Position numbers and translations under genes: made by a program
Part shown: in pieces, positions 27,758-36,069 of the stretch
How the letters are laid out: each line of letters begins with the position of its first letter
Position numbering within the stretch: position 1 is the first letter of the stretch
Origin: Acinetobacter sp. B51(2017)
GTDB lineage: Bacteria > Pseudomonadota > Gammaproteobacteria > Pseudomonadales > Moraxellaceae
Assembly: GCF_003711395.1 (NCBI RefSeq)
Contig: NZ_PJRJ01000001.1
Span: forward strand, 1 to 64,000
Length of the DNA stretch: 64,000 bases
Reading direction: 5' to 3'
Notes under the pieces: model-generated
What the model was told of the DNA's origin: nothing
Database searches by the model: none
The model's input: only the letters and a program-made list of their open reading frames with translations

Positions 27758-27781
27758 TAAAAAACCCTCACTAGGAGGGTG
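27758..27781 (-). terminator. intrinsic terminator between tail and lysis genes
   Basis: ACCCTC/GAGGGT hairpin followed by a T6 run on the minus strand lies between the last tail gene and the holin. Confidence 0.65.
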
Positions 27782-27822
27782 AAATTTTGGTGTTGTTTAT
27801 TAAAAGTTGAATTCAACCTCGA

Positions 27823-28059
27823 TTAAACTTCAATTTCTGAATGCATACCTGTAATTGGTGCAGGTCTTAAAATCGTTTGATTGGAAATAAAGACACGTTG
27901 GCCGAGGTTATACTGTGTACCGCTTGTGCACAATACCGGACCTGTGCCGCCATCAATCTGCACACGATACTCAGGATGATTTTTTGATGTAATTACGCCG
28001 ATGTATTCAGCGTGCGTTGGATTAAGTAATTTTCTAAGCTCAAACAATGGATTAGTCAC
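27823..28059 (-). CDS. small phage tail-region protein
   Basis: This 78-residue protein is of unknown family, with an OB- or SH3-like look (YIGVITSKNHPEYRVQI, then GQRVFIS). I start at the GTG at 28059 because GTGGAG lies at the right distance upstream and the codon overlaps the stop of the 659-residue tail protein. The longer frame to 28128 would run 77 bases into that gene. As the last gene of the tail operon it is probably a tail-tip or host-contact accessory protein. Confidence 0.6.
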   Translation of the reverse strand: MTNPLFELRKLLNPTHAEYIGVITSKNHPEYRVQIDGGTGPVLCTSGTQYNLGQRVFISNQTILRPAPITGMHSEIEV

Positions 28060-30031
28060 GATGAATACGCTCCACTTTGATCGTTTCAGTTGCTTCGCTG
28101 TGTGAATAACTTCCCGATACTGAGTCAATCACACCCCACCATTGACCACCAAATGCAATGGTTTTACCGGGTAACATTTCCCCAAGTTCATTGGTGATCG
28201 GCAAGCCTGAAAAAGTATGAATCTCTTGCACATTGGCTTGAATGAGCTGCATTTTGCCGTTGCTTTGCGCTGACATCACATCAAACATGGGGCCAACAGT
28301 GGTTTCAAATGGAATATCACCTGCGGAATTGCGCTGCTTAATTTTCCAATCATCACCACTTCGGCTATTAACCAAAGTCACAGCGTTATAGTCGGCTAAA
28401 TATTCAGGATTCTTTTCAATGGTCTGCTCAAGCACGGCGCTTTCACTGATTAAAATATCGTAATCAGCAGCGTTTAATACATCCCAATGGCCCTTTTTAT
28501 ACTTCGGCAAGATCGAAAGCTGATTGCCTGATTTTTGGCTATAAATAAAGCCACCGCCCGACTCAACCACCTGTTTAATCGCATCCATCGGTGCAAGTTC
28601 TGTATAACTTAAGCTTTGTGCCGATACAGGCCACCCCACATCATCAATGAGTTGCCAATCTAATTGCGTATTTGCTAAAGCACGGTCAAGCTCGGCTTGT
28701 ACAAGCTGCACACTAGTTCGGTCATTGTCTTGGATAAATGAGCGTTTAGCGGCGTAATCACTTGAATTTAAAGCGGTGACGCTGCGACCACTATAAGTAT
28801 AAGTGCGATCTGCAAACTTAATTGTTTCTCGATCTGTCTCAAGCAATACATGATGCTCAAAGCTATTGATCATTAATTTTAAAATCACAGGTTGATTGTC
28901 AGTCGGTTGTAGTTTGGCTTTTTCAGTATGTGCCACAGTGATCGAATGTGACCAGCACCATGTGTCACGGCTGCAACTGTACGAACCACCTAAGACAATA
29001 ATCTTCTCGCCTGTATCGAGACGCTCTGCGTGTAAATGATTCAAAACGTACCACCATTGTTTTTTCGCTAATGCAGGGATGCAATCCTCTGCACCAAAAT
29101 TTAAGACCAAATTAAGGCTATCTGTTGCACATAAACAGGTAAAATTTAAATCTGTGCCACCGACGTACTTTGGTTTTTCGGGCGTTGGCCAAGGTTTAAT
29201 CTTATGCTTGCGATAGTGAATCGCTTTGGTTTGATCCCAATTGATTTGAGTCTTGGTGATAACCTCAAGACCTAAATCATAAGCAAAGCTAAAGCAATGG
29301 GTTAGCTGCTCAGCAACTTCATGCGCATAGCTTAATGTTTTGCGTCTGCGCAACATTTCTTGCCAAGCAGTCTGTCGTTGATGTATGAGCCTTAAACCCT
29401 CATCATGTACATAACACTGATGAATAAAGCGCGTTTCGGGCGTTTGCCAATCTAAATATATAGAGCTACTTAAACCTATACTTTGCTCATGAATGGCTTG
29501 CACAGCACGGCTTAGCGTCAACCCATTTTCAAAATCAATAGCAACTTGTTGGCTTAAGCTTAAACTTGGATCATAAAAAAGAGCCTCATTTGAGGCTCTT
29601 AAGATCGGCTTAGACCATGGTAGATTAATCTCACTTAAACATGCTTTTGCTTTTTGATAGCAATGACTTAATCCAAGCGACACACCCACCAAATGATTAA
29701 TGTCATTGGTTGCAGTAATGTTTGATAAAAAACTTAAATCAAAGCGTGCACGCAATACACCACGATTATCAACTTGCTCATAATTCGTGCCACTAATCTG
29801 CGTCAAAAATCCCGTTTTGATAGATGTATGCAACTGCCCCCAATTGACTTTGCTTTGTGTATTGGTGCCAGATATTGTTGCTTTAAAAGCTGTGCTGATT
29901 GGTGCTTTTAATACGTTAGGCTTTACACCTAATTCACCAAAATTTAAGACTAAATTGTGACTATCAATAGGGCTGAGGGGTGTATCAAAATTTAGATTGA
30001 CGCTGTGCGCCTCAGGTGGTGTGTAAGACAT
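28052..30031 (-). CDS. putative tail tip / baseplate hub protein
   Basis: This 659-residue phage protein is the last large one in the tail module. Near the start it has the phrase DSHNLVLNFGELG, which recurs near residue 310 as DSLNLVLNFGAED, pointing to an internal duplication. The second half (FIYSQKSGNQLSILPKYKKG; LLPGKTIAFGGQWWG-like stretch) resembles hub or tip proteins that read as small beta domains. The role is inferred from position after the tape measure gene and before lysis. Catalytic motifs are not evident. Confidence 0.55.
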   Translation of the reverse strand: MSYTPPEAHSVNLNFDTPLSPIDSHNLVLNFGELGVKPNVLKAPISTAFKATISGTNTQSKVNWGQLHTSIKTGFLTQISGTNYEQVDNRGVLRARFDLSFLSNITATNDINHLVGVSLGLSHCYQKAKACLSEINLPWSKPILRASNEALFYDPSLSLSQQVAIDFENGLTLSRAVQAIHEQSIGLSSSIYLDWQTPETRFIHQCYVHDEGLRLIHQRQTAWQEMLRRRKTLSYAHEVAEQLTHCFSFAYDLGLEVITKTQINWDQTKAIHYRKHKIKPWPTPEKPKYVGGTDLNFTCLCATDSLNLVLNFGAEDCIPALAKKQWWYVLNHLHAERLDTGEKIIVLGGSYSCSRDTWCWSHSITVAHTEKAKLQPTDNQPVILKLMINSFEHHVLLETDRETIKFADRTYTYSGRSVTALNSSDYAAKRSFIQDNDRTSVQLVQAELDRALANTQLDWQLIDDVGWPVSAQSLSYTELAPMDAIKQVVESGGGFIYSQKSGNQLSILPKYKKGHWDVLNAADYDILISESAVLEQTIEKNPEYLADYNAVTLVNSRSGDDWKIKQRNSAGDIPFETTVGPMFDVMSAQSNGKMQLIQANVQEIHTFSGLPITNELGEMLPGKTIAFGGQWWGVIDSVSGSYSHSEATETIKVERIHRD

Positions 30032-30046
30032 AAACCACCTTTTTTA

Positions 30047-30448
30047 TTAAAGCGGATTGAGAATAATGCTCTCGAGTTTTTGACTAGAACCCAACGCAAT
30101 ATTAGTGTTATTTAAAGTGATATGTGTACCAATCAAACCCACATCAAAATCAGCAAATGGCTCATGATTACCATTGTATAAACGCGCAAATGTCACCACA
30201 CCTGCTTGTGTAGCTAAGGCTGAATTGGTTTCGTGCAACTCAATACCATCACTTAAAACTTGCTTTAAGCACGGCTTAGGTAAAGTGAGTGTACAGAGTG
30301 CATTTGCGGAATCTGCAACCACATCAATCGAGGTAGGCTTATTGCCTGAGTAATACATAAAATAAGCAGCACTACTTCCCGAATCTAAAAAAGCAGCATA
30401 TGCTTGTAGCGCTAAAACTTGTGCTGCTTGAGATGGAATAATGATCAT
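30047..30448 (-). CDS. hypothetical phage tail-region protein, 133 residues
   Basis: This 133-residue soluble protein of unknown family is alanine-rich at the start (SQAAQVLALQAYAAFLDSG), then has a predicted beta-rich remainder (GVVTFARLYNGNHEPFADFD, DVGLIGTHITLNNTNIALG). The start overlaps the stop of the 98-residue gene upstream by 4 bases. It belongs to the tail-tip operon. A structural role is inferred from location only. Confidence 0.6.
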   Translation of the reverse strand: MIIIPSQAAQVLALQAYAAFLDSGSSAAYFMYYSGNKPTSIDVVADSANALCTLTLPKPCLKQVLSDGIELHETNSALATQAGVVTFARLYNGNHEPFADFDVGLIGTHITLNNTNIALGSSQKLESIILNPL

Positions 30449-30741
30449 TTTGGCACCACATTATCTGAAATCACGGCGTTATATTCTTGTTGTGGATCAA
30501 ATGCCACAATAAAAGTTTTTAAGTCAGTATTTAAACCAAGAAATTGATAATCACCGTTTTGATCTGAGCGCGTCACCGCAAGCGGCTGTAAATTCACTTT
30601 ATTGTATAGTGTCACTAATGCACCATTGTAACGCTCACCTAATTTTGATGTAGTGCCCTTGATTTTAGCTAACACTAGATTTGGTTTGCTTATATCTTGA
30701 ATAAGACTTCCTGATTTTTTAGCTTCATAAGAGCAAATCAT
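30445..30741 (-). CDS. small tail-region protein with carboxypeptidase-regulatory-like fold
   Basis: This 98-residue protein has a central GALVTLYNKVNLQPLAVTRS followed by DQNGDYQFLGL. This resembles the Ig-like carboxypeptidase-regulatory (peptidase-associated) domain with its xxxDxxGxYxF loop, a fold used in adhesins and tail decoration proteins. The ATG at 30741 overlaps the upstream stop (ATGA) and is preceded by TTGGGGGAAT, so I prefer it to the longer frame at 30771. Confidence 0.6.
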   Translation of the reverse strand: MICSYEAKKSGSLIQDISKPNLVLAKIKGTTSKLGERYNGALVTLYNKVNLQPLAVTRSDQNGDYQFLGLNTDLKTFIVAFDPQQEYNAVISDNVVPK

Positions 30742-32027
30742 TCTAATTCCCCCAAGTAAAATGCAAAACAACCTTTTCGGCCAGCAGAACCAGTCAACAC
30801 TGAATCAAGAACAGCCATACTAAAATCAGCATTCTGCGGTGTGGTTTTATTACTTACAATTGACTTGCCACTATAACAAATATGCTTGAGTGTTCCGCGC
30901 AAAAAACCAAGTTCATCATAGAACGGGATTTGTAGTGCAGAAAAACCACTGTTTTGCGGAAATTTGTTTGAAAATCCGCTTTGGTAGTCAGGTAGAATTG
31001 GTTTAGCTAAAATGTGATTATTTATTTTTTCAGCAGGTGTATATCGTGTTGTAAAAAAATCACAATGATTGGCGCTAAGGCTAAATGGCAAGCTTCCATT
31101 AAATGGTGAGTTGGCAGATAAGTCAAAGCTCTGATTAGCACTAAATTGATGTAATGTGGTTGCTAAGAACCAATTTGGCACAACACTATTGTTAATGCTT
31201 GATTTAAACAACCCTAAACCATAGATGATTTTCCGATCATAACCATTTGTGTCTGCAGTAAGTGAGTTAAGGAAATAGAAAGCATCCTGATCACCAATAA
31301 TTGTAAAGTAGCGAGCTCCATTTAGTGGTGTGGCTGCATTTTCTTTTAATGCGAAAGAGTCGCCATTTCTCGCATAATACCAGTGACTCCAACCACGTAC
31401 CACGGCGGTTCCCGTGCCTGTAATTTTCCAATTTTTCGCAGGGTCGCTTGGATCAAACGGCAACTGTAGTACATTAGGATTGGCATAATCATCAATATGC
31501 GTCATGTGCTCAAGCAGGCCAACCATGGCATACTTAGCATAAGTATCACTATAGTTGCCATTTAAACCACTAATGGTTTCATCTACACGAATAAACGGAT
31601 GTTGTGCGGTTGGATTTTTAGCGCGATACACACGTTTTACATCGTTGACATCACGAAAAATGATCTCATAACCCAATGATGCAAGTTTTGCTGCACCATT
31701 ATTTAAGATTGGTGTGTCCGGTAATACGTTTGCAGGCTTTAAAATTAGCTGCGTGTTATTGGGTACACCTTTAATACGGTACTTTTGATTGAGTGATTCA
31801 GGTAAAAAACCTGTAAGCTCCACCACTTGAAACAGCAGTGCCTTATGATCAGCATTAAAAGTAAGATGAACATCGCCCTGATCATCAATGGATGCTGTTG
31901 AAATGCTTGGTAATGATAGGCCATTCACCAAGGCTGCATCTAAAAGGCGAATCAAATCCCCCCAATTGTTACCCAAATTCAAGCCATTTAGATGGCTAAA
32001 AAACTGTACCTTTACATCCGTTATCAT
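30738..32027 (-). CDS. putative phage distal tail structural protein, 429 residues
   Basis: This 429-residue protein of unknown family has no membrane segment. It is rich in Asn, Ser and aromatic residues, with segments such as YRIKGVPNNTQLILKPANVL and GWSHWYYARNGDSFALKE. It starts 44 bases after the 538-residue tail protein and overlaps the next gene by 4 bases. Position and composition point to a tail-tip or receptor-contact component. This is inference from synteny. Confidence 0.55.
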   Translation of the reverse strand: MITDVKVQFFSHLNGLNLGNNWGDLIRLLDAALVNGLSLPSISTASIDDQGDVHLTFNADHKALLFQVVELTGFLPESLNQKYRIKGVPNNTQLILKPANVLPDTPILNNGAAKLASLGYEIIFRDVNDVKRVYRAKNPTAQHPFIRVDETISGLNGNYSDTYAKYAMVGLLEHMTHIDDYANPNVLQLPFDPSDPAKNWKITGTGTAVVRGWSHWYYARNGDSFALKENAATPLNGARYFTIIGDQDAFYFLNSLTADTNGYDRKIIYGLGLFKSSINNSVVPNWFLATTLHQFSANQSFDLSANSPFNGSLPFSLSANHCDFFTTRYTPAEKINNHILAKPILPDYQSGFSNKFPQNSGFSALQIPFYDELGFLRGTLKHICYSGKSIVSNKTTPQNADFSMAVLDSVLTGSAGRKGCFAFYLGELE

Positions 32028-32070
32028 GCGAATTACTCATAAAAAAGACCGCATACGGCGGTCATATTCA

Positions 32071-33687
32071 TTAAACAACGCGGTCAATGTCGCCACGTAA
32101 CATAATCTGAAAGCTGTCGGAAATCTCTGTCGGTTCACTTGGCTTCACAGTGCGAATCACCCAGATTGGATACATTGCTGCAATCGTATTAAAGCGCAGA
32201 ATATTGCCGTTGCTCCAACCTGCACCCCATCCCTCTTTTTTAATCACAAAATACGGCACACCTGTGACTGGATTAATCGGTGCAAAATCCTCAAGGGTGG
32301 TGCCCGTAGCAATCTCACCTGAATATTCACCTACGCATTTAAATGTCTGCGCACCTGTAAACTGCAAATACCAACGTTCTTGGATTGAACCTTTATTAGT
32401 GACTTCAAAAGGATATAAAGCATCGTTATAGTTAGCACTAATCAACGCGCCTGTTGGTGCATCTTCCCACTGATTTGTCCAAGACTGCTGTGTAAATTTG
32501 CGTGTATAGCGTGCTTGCATATCATTGATGACCAGTGCTGAACCAACAATGGTATTTTCTGCATCATAATTATGCGTCAAAGGCTTGGTAAAAGTGACTT
32601 GGCCATTAATCTGTACGTCACGAATCAAACCCATATCTTGATAGCGATACTTGACCACCAAAGGCTCCGCTAAGTTAGCCAACACAAAGTCACCACCAAG
32701 AGTCACTCGGCCATAGTCATAATCCACGCTATACAAGTCATAATCGACTTTCATACCATTGGCATCTTCAAGCTCACACCATGCAATCCGTTGGTCATCA
32801 AGCGAATGTGTAGTCCCTGCAATCGCACTCTCTAAGGTTTTAGATTTAGAAGCGCTCACAATACCAATACTGCCGATTCGGAAAATCGGCACTCGACCAT
32901 CGATTGGTAAACGCGTCGCAGATAAGCCTAGTAAATCAGAATCAATCGGTAAATAAGTATAAGCAACGGCGTTATAGCGCACGGTCGATGCATCTACCCA
33001 CACAGGCACATTGATATAAGTCAATCCATTTTCTTGATACTTCAGCAATGGATCGTACCAATCATTCGCTTCTAACTCAGTCTGGTTATCTGGTGTCACT
33101 TGGGTTTTCAAGTAAAAGTAAATTGTGACCAAGCCATTATCCCAATTCACCTGACCATGCGCATGGCTTGTTTCAATCACCCCATTTTCATTGGCGCTCA
33201 GTGTAAGTTGCCCATGGTCTAATGTTGCCACACTGACTGTTAAAGACTGTGGGCGAATCGGGATAATTGGCGTTCTAAAACTGACTTTGTTGATCGGTAG
33301 TAAGTCAGTGGTCGTGGTGAGTGATTCAAGAATAATGCTGTTGTCTGCACCCGGTGTCCAACTGTCTAATTCAACTACGCCTGTGCCGTATTGGATAATG
33401 CCTGACTGAATGCCGCTGTTATTTGTTGGATTAACATCACGATAGAGTGTGCCTGAGCGATCCAAATACGTGTCATCCCCAACTTTAAAGCGTGCTGAGC
33501 CCGCAATAATCTGTTCATCATAGCCTGATGATAGGTCTACTTTGAGTTGATTAGCAACAACCGTATGTGTGGCTGAATTAGCGCCTGATGTATCTCGATA
33601 GGTTACTGCAATATCAGCTGCACGAAATGCTTTAAGTTCAACACGTTCATTCAAAACACTCGAATACTGTGGAGAATAAAACGACAT
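32071..33687 (-). CDS. putative tail structural protein with repeated GxVxY modules (538 residues)
   Basis: This 538-residue beta-rich protein has repeated short modules of the type G-[IV]-x-[YW]-x-x-G-x-V, for example IIQYGTGVVELDSW, GQVNWDNGLVTIYFY and SVDYDYGRVTLGGDF. The same module appears in the 655-residue protein upstream and once in the tail tube. It lacks catalytic motifs. Its place between tape measure and tail-tip genes suggests a distal-tail or side-fibre component. Confidence 0.6.
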   Translation of the reverse strand: MSFYSPQYSSVLNERVELKAFRAADIAVTYRDTSGANSATHTVVANQLKVDLSSGYDEQIIAGSARFKVGDDTYLDRSGTLYRDVNPTNNSGIQSGIIQYGTGVVELDSWTPGADNSIILESLTTTTDLLPINKVSFRTPIIPIRPQSLTVSVATLDHGQLTLSANENGVIETSHAHGQVNWDNGLVTIYFYLKTQVTPDNQTELEANDWYDPLLKYQENGLTYINVPVWVDASTVRYNAVAYTYLPIDSDLLGLSATRLPIDGRVPIFRIGSIGIVSASKSKTLESAIAGTTHSLDDQRIAWCELEDANGMKVDYDLYSVDYDYGRVTLGGDFVLANLAEPLVVKYRYQDMGLIRDVQINGQVTFTKPLTHNYDAENTIVGSALVINDMQARYTRKFTQQSWTNQWEDAPTGALISANYNDALYPFEVTNKGSIQERWYLQFTGAQTFKCVGEYSGEIATGTTLEDFAPINPVTGVPYFVIKKEGWGAGWSNGNILRFNTIAAMYPIWVIRTVKPSEPTEISDSFQIMLRGDIDRVV

Positions 33688-33698
33688 AGATTTTCCTC

Positions 33699-35666
33699 TT
33701 ATGCTGCAACCATTGCACTGCTAATCGTAAAGGTAGGTTTCAACCGGTAGCCTGTGCCGATTGGTGTGACTTCAACCAAGCCTGTGCTGTAATTAATTGT
33801 GCCTTGCACCTGCTCATACTCATTTACAAGATGACCGAGCGTAGAACTTACAGGTACATCTTTGAGTGTGACCACGCCATTGAGTAATCCATCCGCACTC
33901 ACGACAGGAATATCTAAAGCCATACTATTGGGCTGAATGCTTGCCCCTGTGCCGATGGTAAAAGTGATTTTTTGGCTACTATCAGGTGTCACAGCAGGCT
34001 TGCTTTGGTGCAATGATTCTCCGTAGTTGTAAACCACAGAAAATACTGTACCTTTTTGTGGCAATTTATTGGGAGTGATCTTACCCACGCCTGATGCATA
34101 GTTAATTTCACCTGTGGCATCACCTGTAAATTTCCCCTGTGCATTGGATGTGGCAGTTTTGGAGACTCCCTCAAGCAACCATTGAATGGTTACACTGGGT
34201 AAAATTCCCTCTCGCCCTAAATCAAACTCAAAAGCGGCTTGCTTCACATTTAAGTTGGAGCGCACAAAGGTGATAATTGGTGTACCCCAAGCCAATAAAA
34301 TTGAGCTATCTATATCAGCGAGTGCACCTGTGGTCAGCAACCATGAGCCTGTTTCATAATTGATCGTGCCTGAACCAAACGATGGGCTTAAACCTTTGAT
34401 CTGCCCCGATCCATCATCTTTTAACTCATAAAATTTACCTTGGCTCATGTATGAGATCGACAGCGTACCTGGTGCAGGAATTGGCACCAACATGCCTGTC
34501 CAATTAGATGCTTGGTTGTTCTGCGTCACCAAAATCGCATCAGTTTGGCTGTATTGATTTTGCGTTGCGGCAGGTTTGAGCGTGATATTAAGCGTGGCTG
34601 TACCTGTAGGTGCGCTTGATAACCACTGAATCAGGCCACGTTGATAGTCAATCGTGCCAATTTGCATACCTTGACTGTTTTTCAAAACGCCTGCCTGGTC
34701 AATGATCTGTTGGCTTTGCAAGGTAAACGATACGCTAGATGGCATCACGGCGATGCCAAGGTAGAGGTTTTGATTCACACTAACATTGATGTCGCTGTAA
34801 TTCAGTGTAATGGCATCCTCATGCCCTGCCACCAAGACTGTATTTTCACCTGCTGCATTGACATCAAGAATAGGAGTTTCAGCCTGAGTTGATGGAATTA
34901 GCTGCGCAAAGATATCATCAACATTTACAGTGTGTTCGCCCACTTGTGCGGCTGATGCCAAAGGCACAGATGAATAATATTGTCCTGTATCCGCAACTAA
35001 GGTATCACGAATGATTGTTGTTGATTTTTCACCACCATACCATTGCTTTGCAGACAACCCCACAAAATCACGCTCTAATGCATCATTAAGCGTATAAGTT
35101 GCAATCTTATATTGCACTTCTTTACCATCCACTATCATGATTGCAATACGTGTTTCAACCTTGGTGATACGAAGATATTGCTCAAACTCTAAAGCCCGAC
35201 CCTCATTTGAGATCAATACAATGGTGTCCCCTACACTAGACTCCACCTCATTCTGAAACATGGCGACTTGTAGCAAAGACATGCCTTGCCAATGCGTATC
35301 AAGTGGTGTACCTGCAATCTGCCCACCTTTGGCTAAATAGTTTTCAACTCGGTTTTGCGCAGCTTGGCGTTCATCAGTAAAGCTTTCGGTGCTAAATAAG
35401 AGCGCAGAAACATTGGGGTCTTTGGGTAATTGAGAGACAAAAACCGTGGCACCCATCAGCGTGTCTGTGTCTTCGGTAGCAACCGCAGAATAGACTTTGC
35501 GCATGGATACATCGCCTGTTGTGCGATCAAGCTCAGACACATCATTAAATAGATTATTCGACAATCCATCCCGCACCACTTGACCATTATACTTACCGCC
35601 ACCATCCGCGTTATCAGTGTCACGTTCAGCGTGGTAAATAACCAAATCTTTTGTTTCAATTGGCAT
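33699..35666 (-). CDS. putative tail structural protein with repeated GxINY modules (655 residues)
   Basis: This 655-residue protein has at least four copies of a short beta module: IGTIDYQRGLIQWLSSAPTG, SGTINYETGSWLLTTGA, TGEINYASGVGKITPNK and QGTINYSTGLVEVTP. Each follows a description-like segment ending in G. The copies are spaced roughly 90 to 125 residues apart, suggesting tandem Ig-like domains. It overlaps the preceding gene by 11 bases. A role as an extended tail-surface or tip protein is inferred. Confidence 0.6.
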   Translation of the reverse strand: MPIETKDLVIYHAERDTDNADGGGKYNGQVVRDGLSNNLFNDVSELDRTTGDVSMRKVYSAVATEDTDTLMGATVFVSQLPKDPNVSALLFSTESFTDERQAAQNRVENYLAKGGQIAGTPLDTHWQGMSLLQVAMFQNEVESSVGDTIVLISNEGRALEFEQYLRITKVETRIAIMIVDGKEVQYKIATYTLNDALERDFVGLSAKQWYGGEKSTTIIRDTLVADTGQYYSSVPLASAAQVGEHTVNVDDIFAQLIPSTQAETPILDVNAAGENTVLVAGHEDAITLNYSDINVSVNQNLYLGIAVMPSSVSFTLQSQQIIDQAGVLKNSQGMQIGTIDYQRGLIQWLSSAPTGTATLNITLKPAATQNQYSQTDAILVTQNNQASNWTGMLVPIPAPGTLSISYMSQGKFYELKDDGSGQIKGLSPSFGSGTINYETGSWLLTTGALADIDSSILLAWGTPIITFVRSNLNVKQAAFEFDLGREGILPSVTIQWLLEGVSKTATSNAQGKFTGDATGEINYASGVGKITPNKLPQKGTVFSVVYNYGESLHQSKPAVTPDSSQKITFTIGTGASIQPNSMALDIPVVSADGLLNGVVTLKDVPVSSTLGHLVNEYEQVQGTINYSTGLVEVTPIGTGYRLKPTFTISSAMVAA

Positions 35667-36069
35667 GTTTGCTCCAAAAACGCAGCGTTAAATTTAAAAA
35701 ATCATCGAGTGATACAGGTGGAATGCCTTTGATGTACGATGTTTCAATCGGTGCTGATGTGTGGTTAAACACGACAGTAAATGTGCGTTTATCGTGTGGT
35801 AGATCAAATTGCAGCTCAAATTCTTCAGCTAATGTGGCCCATTCACATAGCACACGCACGGCGCTGAGTTTTGCCCACCCCATACCTGTATCAGCAGGCA
35901 CTAAAGTGATTGGACGAGCGCCCAATTTTTTACCCTCTTGAATATGTGGCGTGCCATCAATGGCATACTTCACGGTCTGCTGTTTAGACTGCCAATCAAA
36001 TTCATCAGACCACAAGAAACCGTCTTCTAATGAGACGGTTTCTTGTGTTGATTTGCGAATTAACTTCAT
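35656..36069 (-). CDS. hypothetical tail protein, 137 residues
   Basis: This 137-residue protein directly follows the tape measure gene, overlapping it by 4 bases. Segments include GFLWSDEFDWQSKQQTVKYA and ITLVPADTGMGWAKLSAVRV, consistent with a small beta-structured distal tail component. No family is recognised. Its position is where siphoviruses encode the distal tail or minor tail protein. Confidence 0.6.
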   Translation of the reverse strand: MKLIRKSTQETVSLEDGFLWSDEFDWQSKQQTVKYAIDGTPHIQEGKKLGARPITLVPADTGMGWAKLSAVRVLCEWATLAEEFELQFDLPHDKRTFTVVFNHTSAPIETSYIKGIPPVSLDDFLNLTLRFWSKHAN

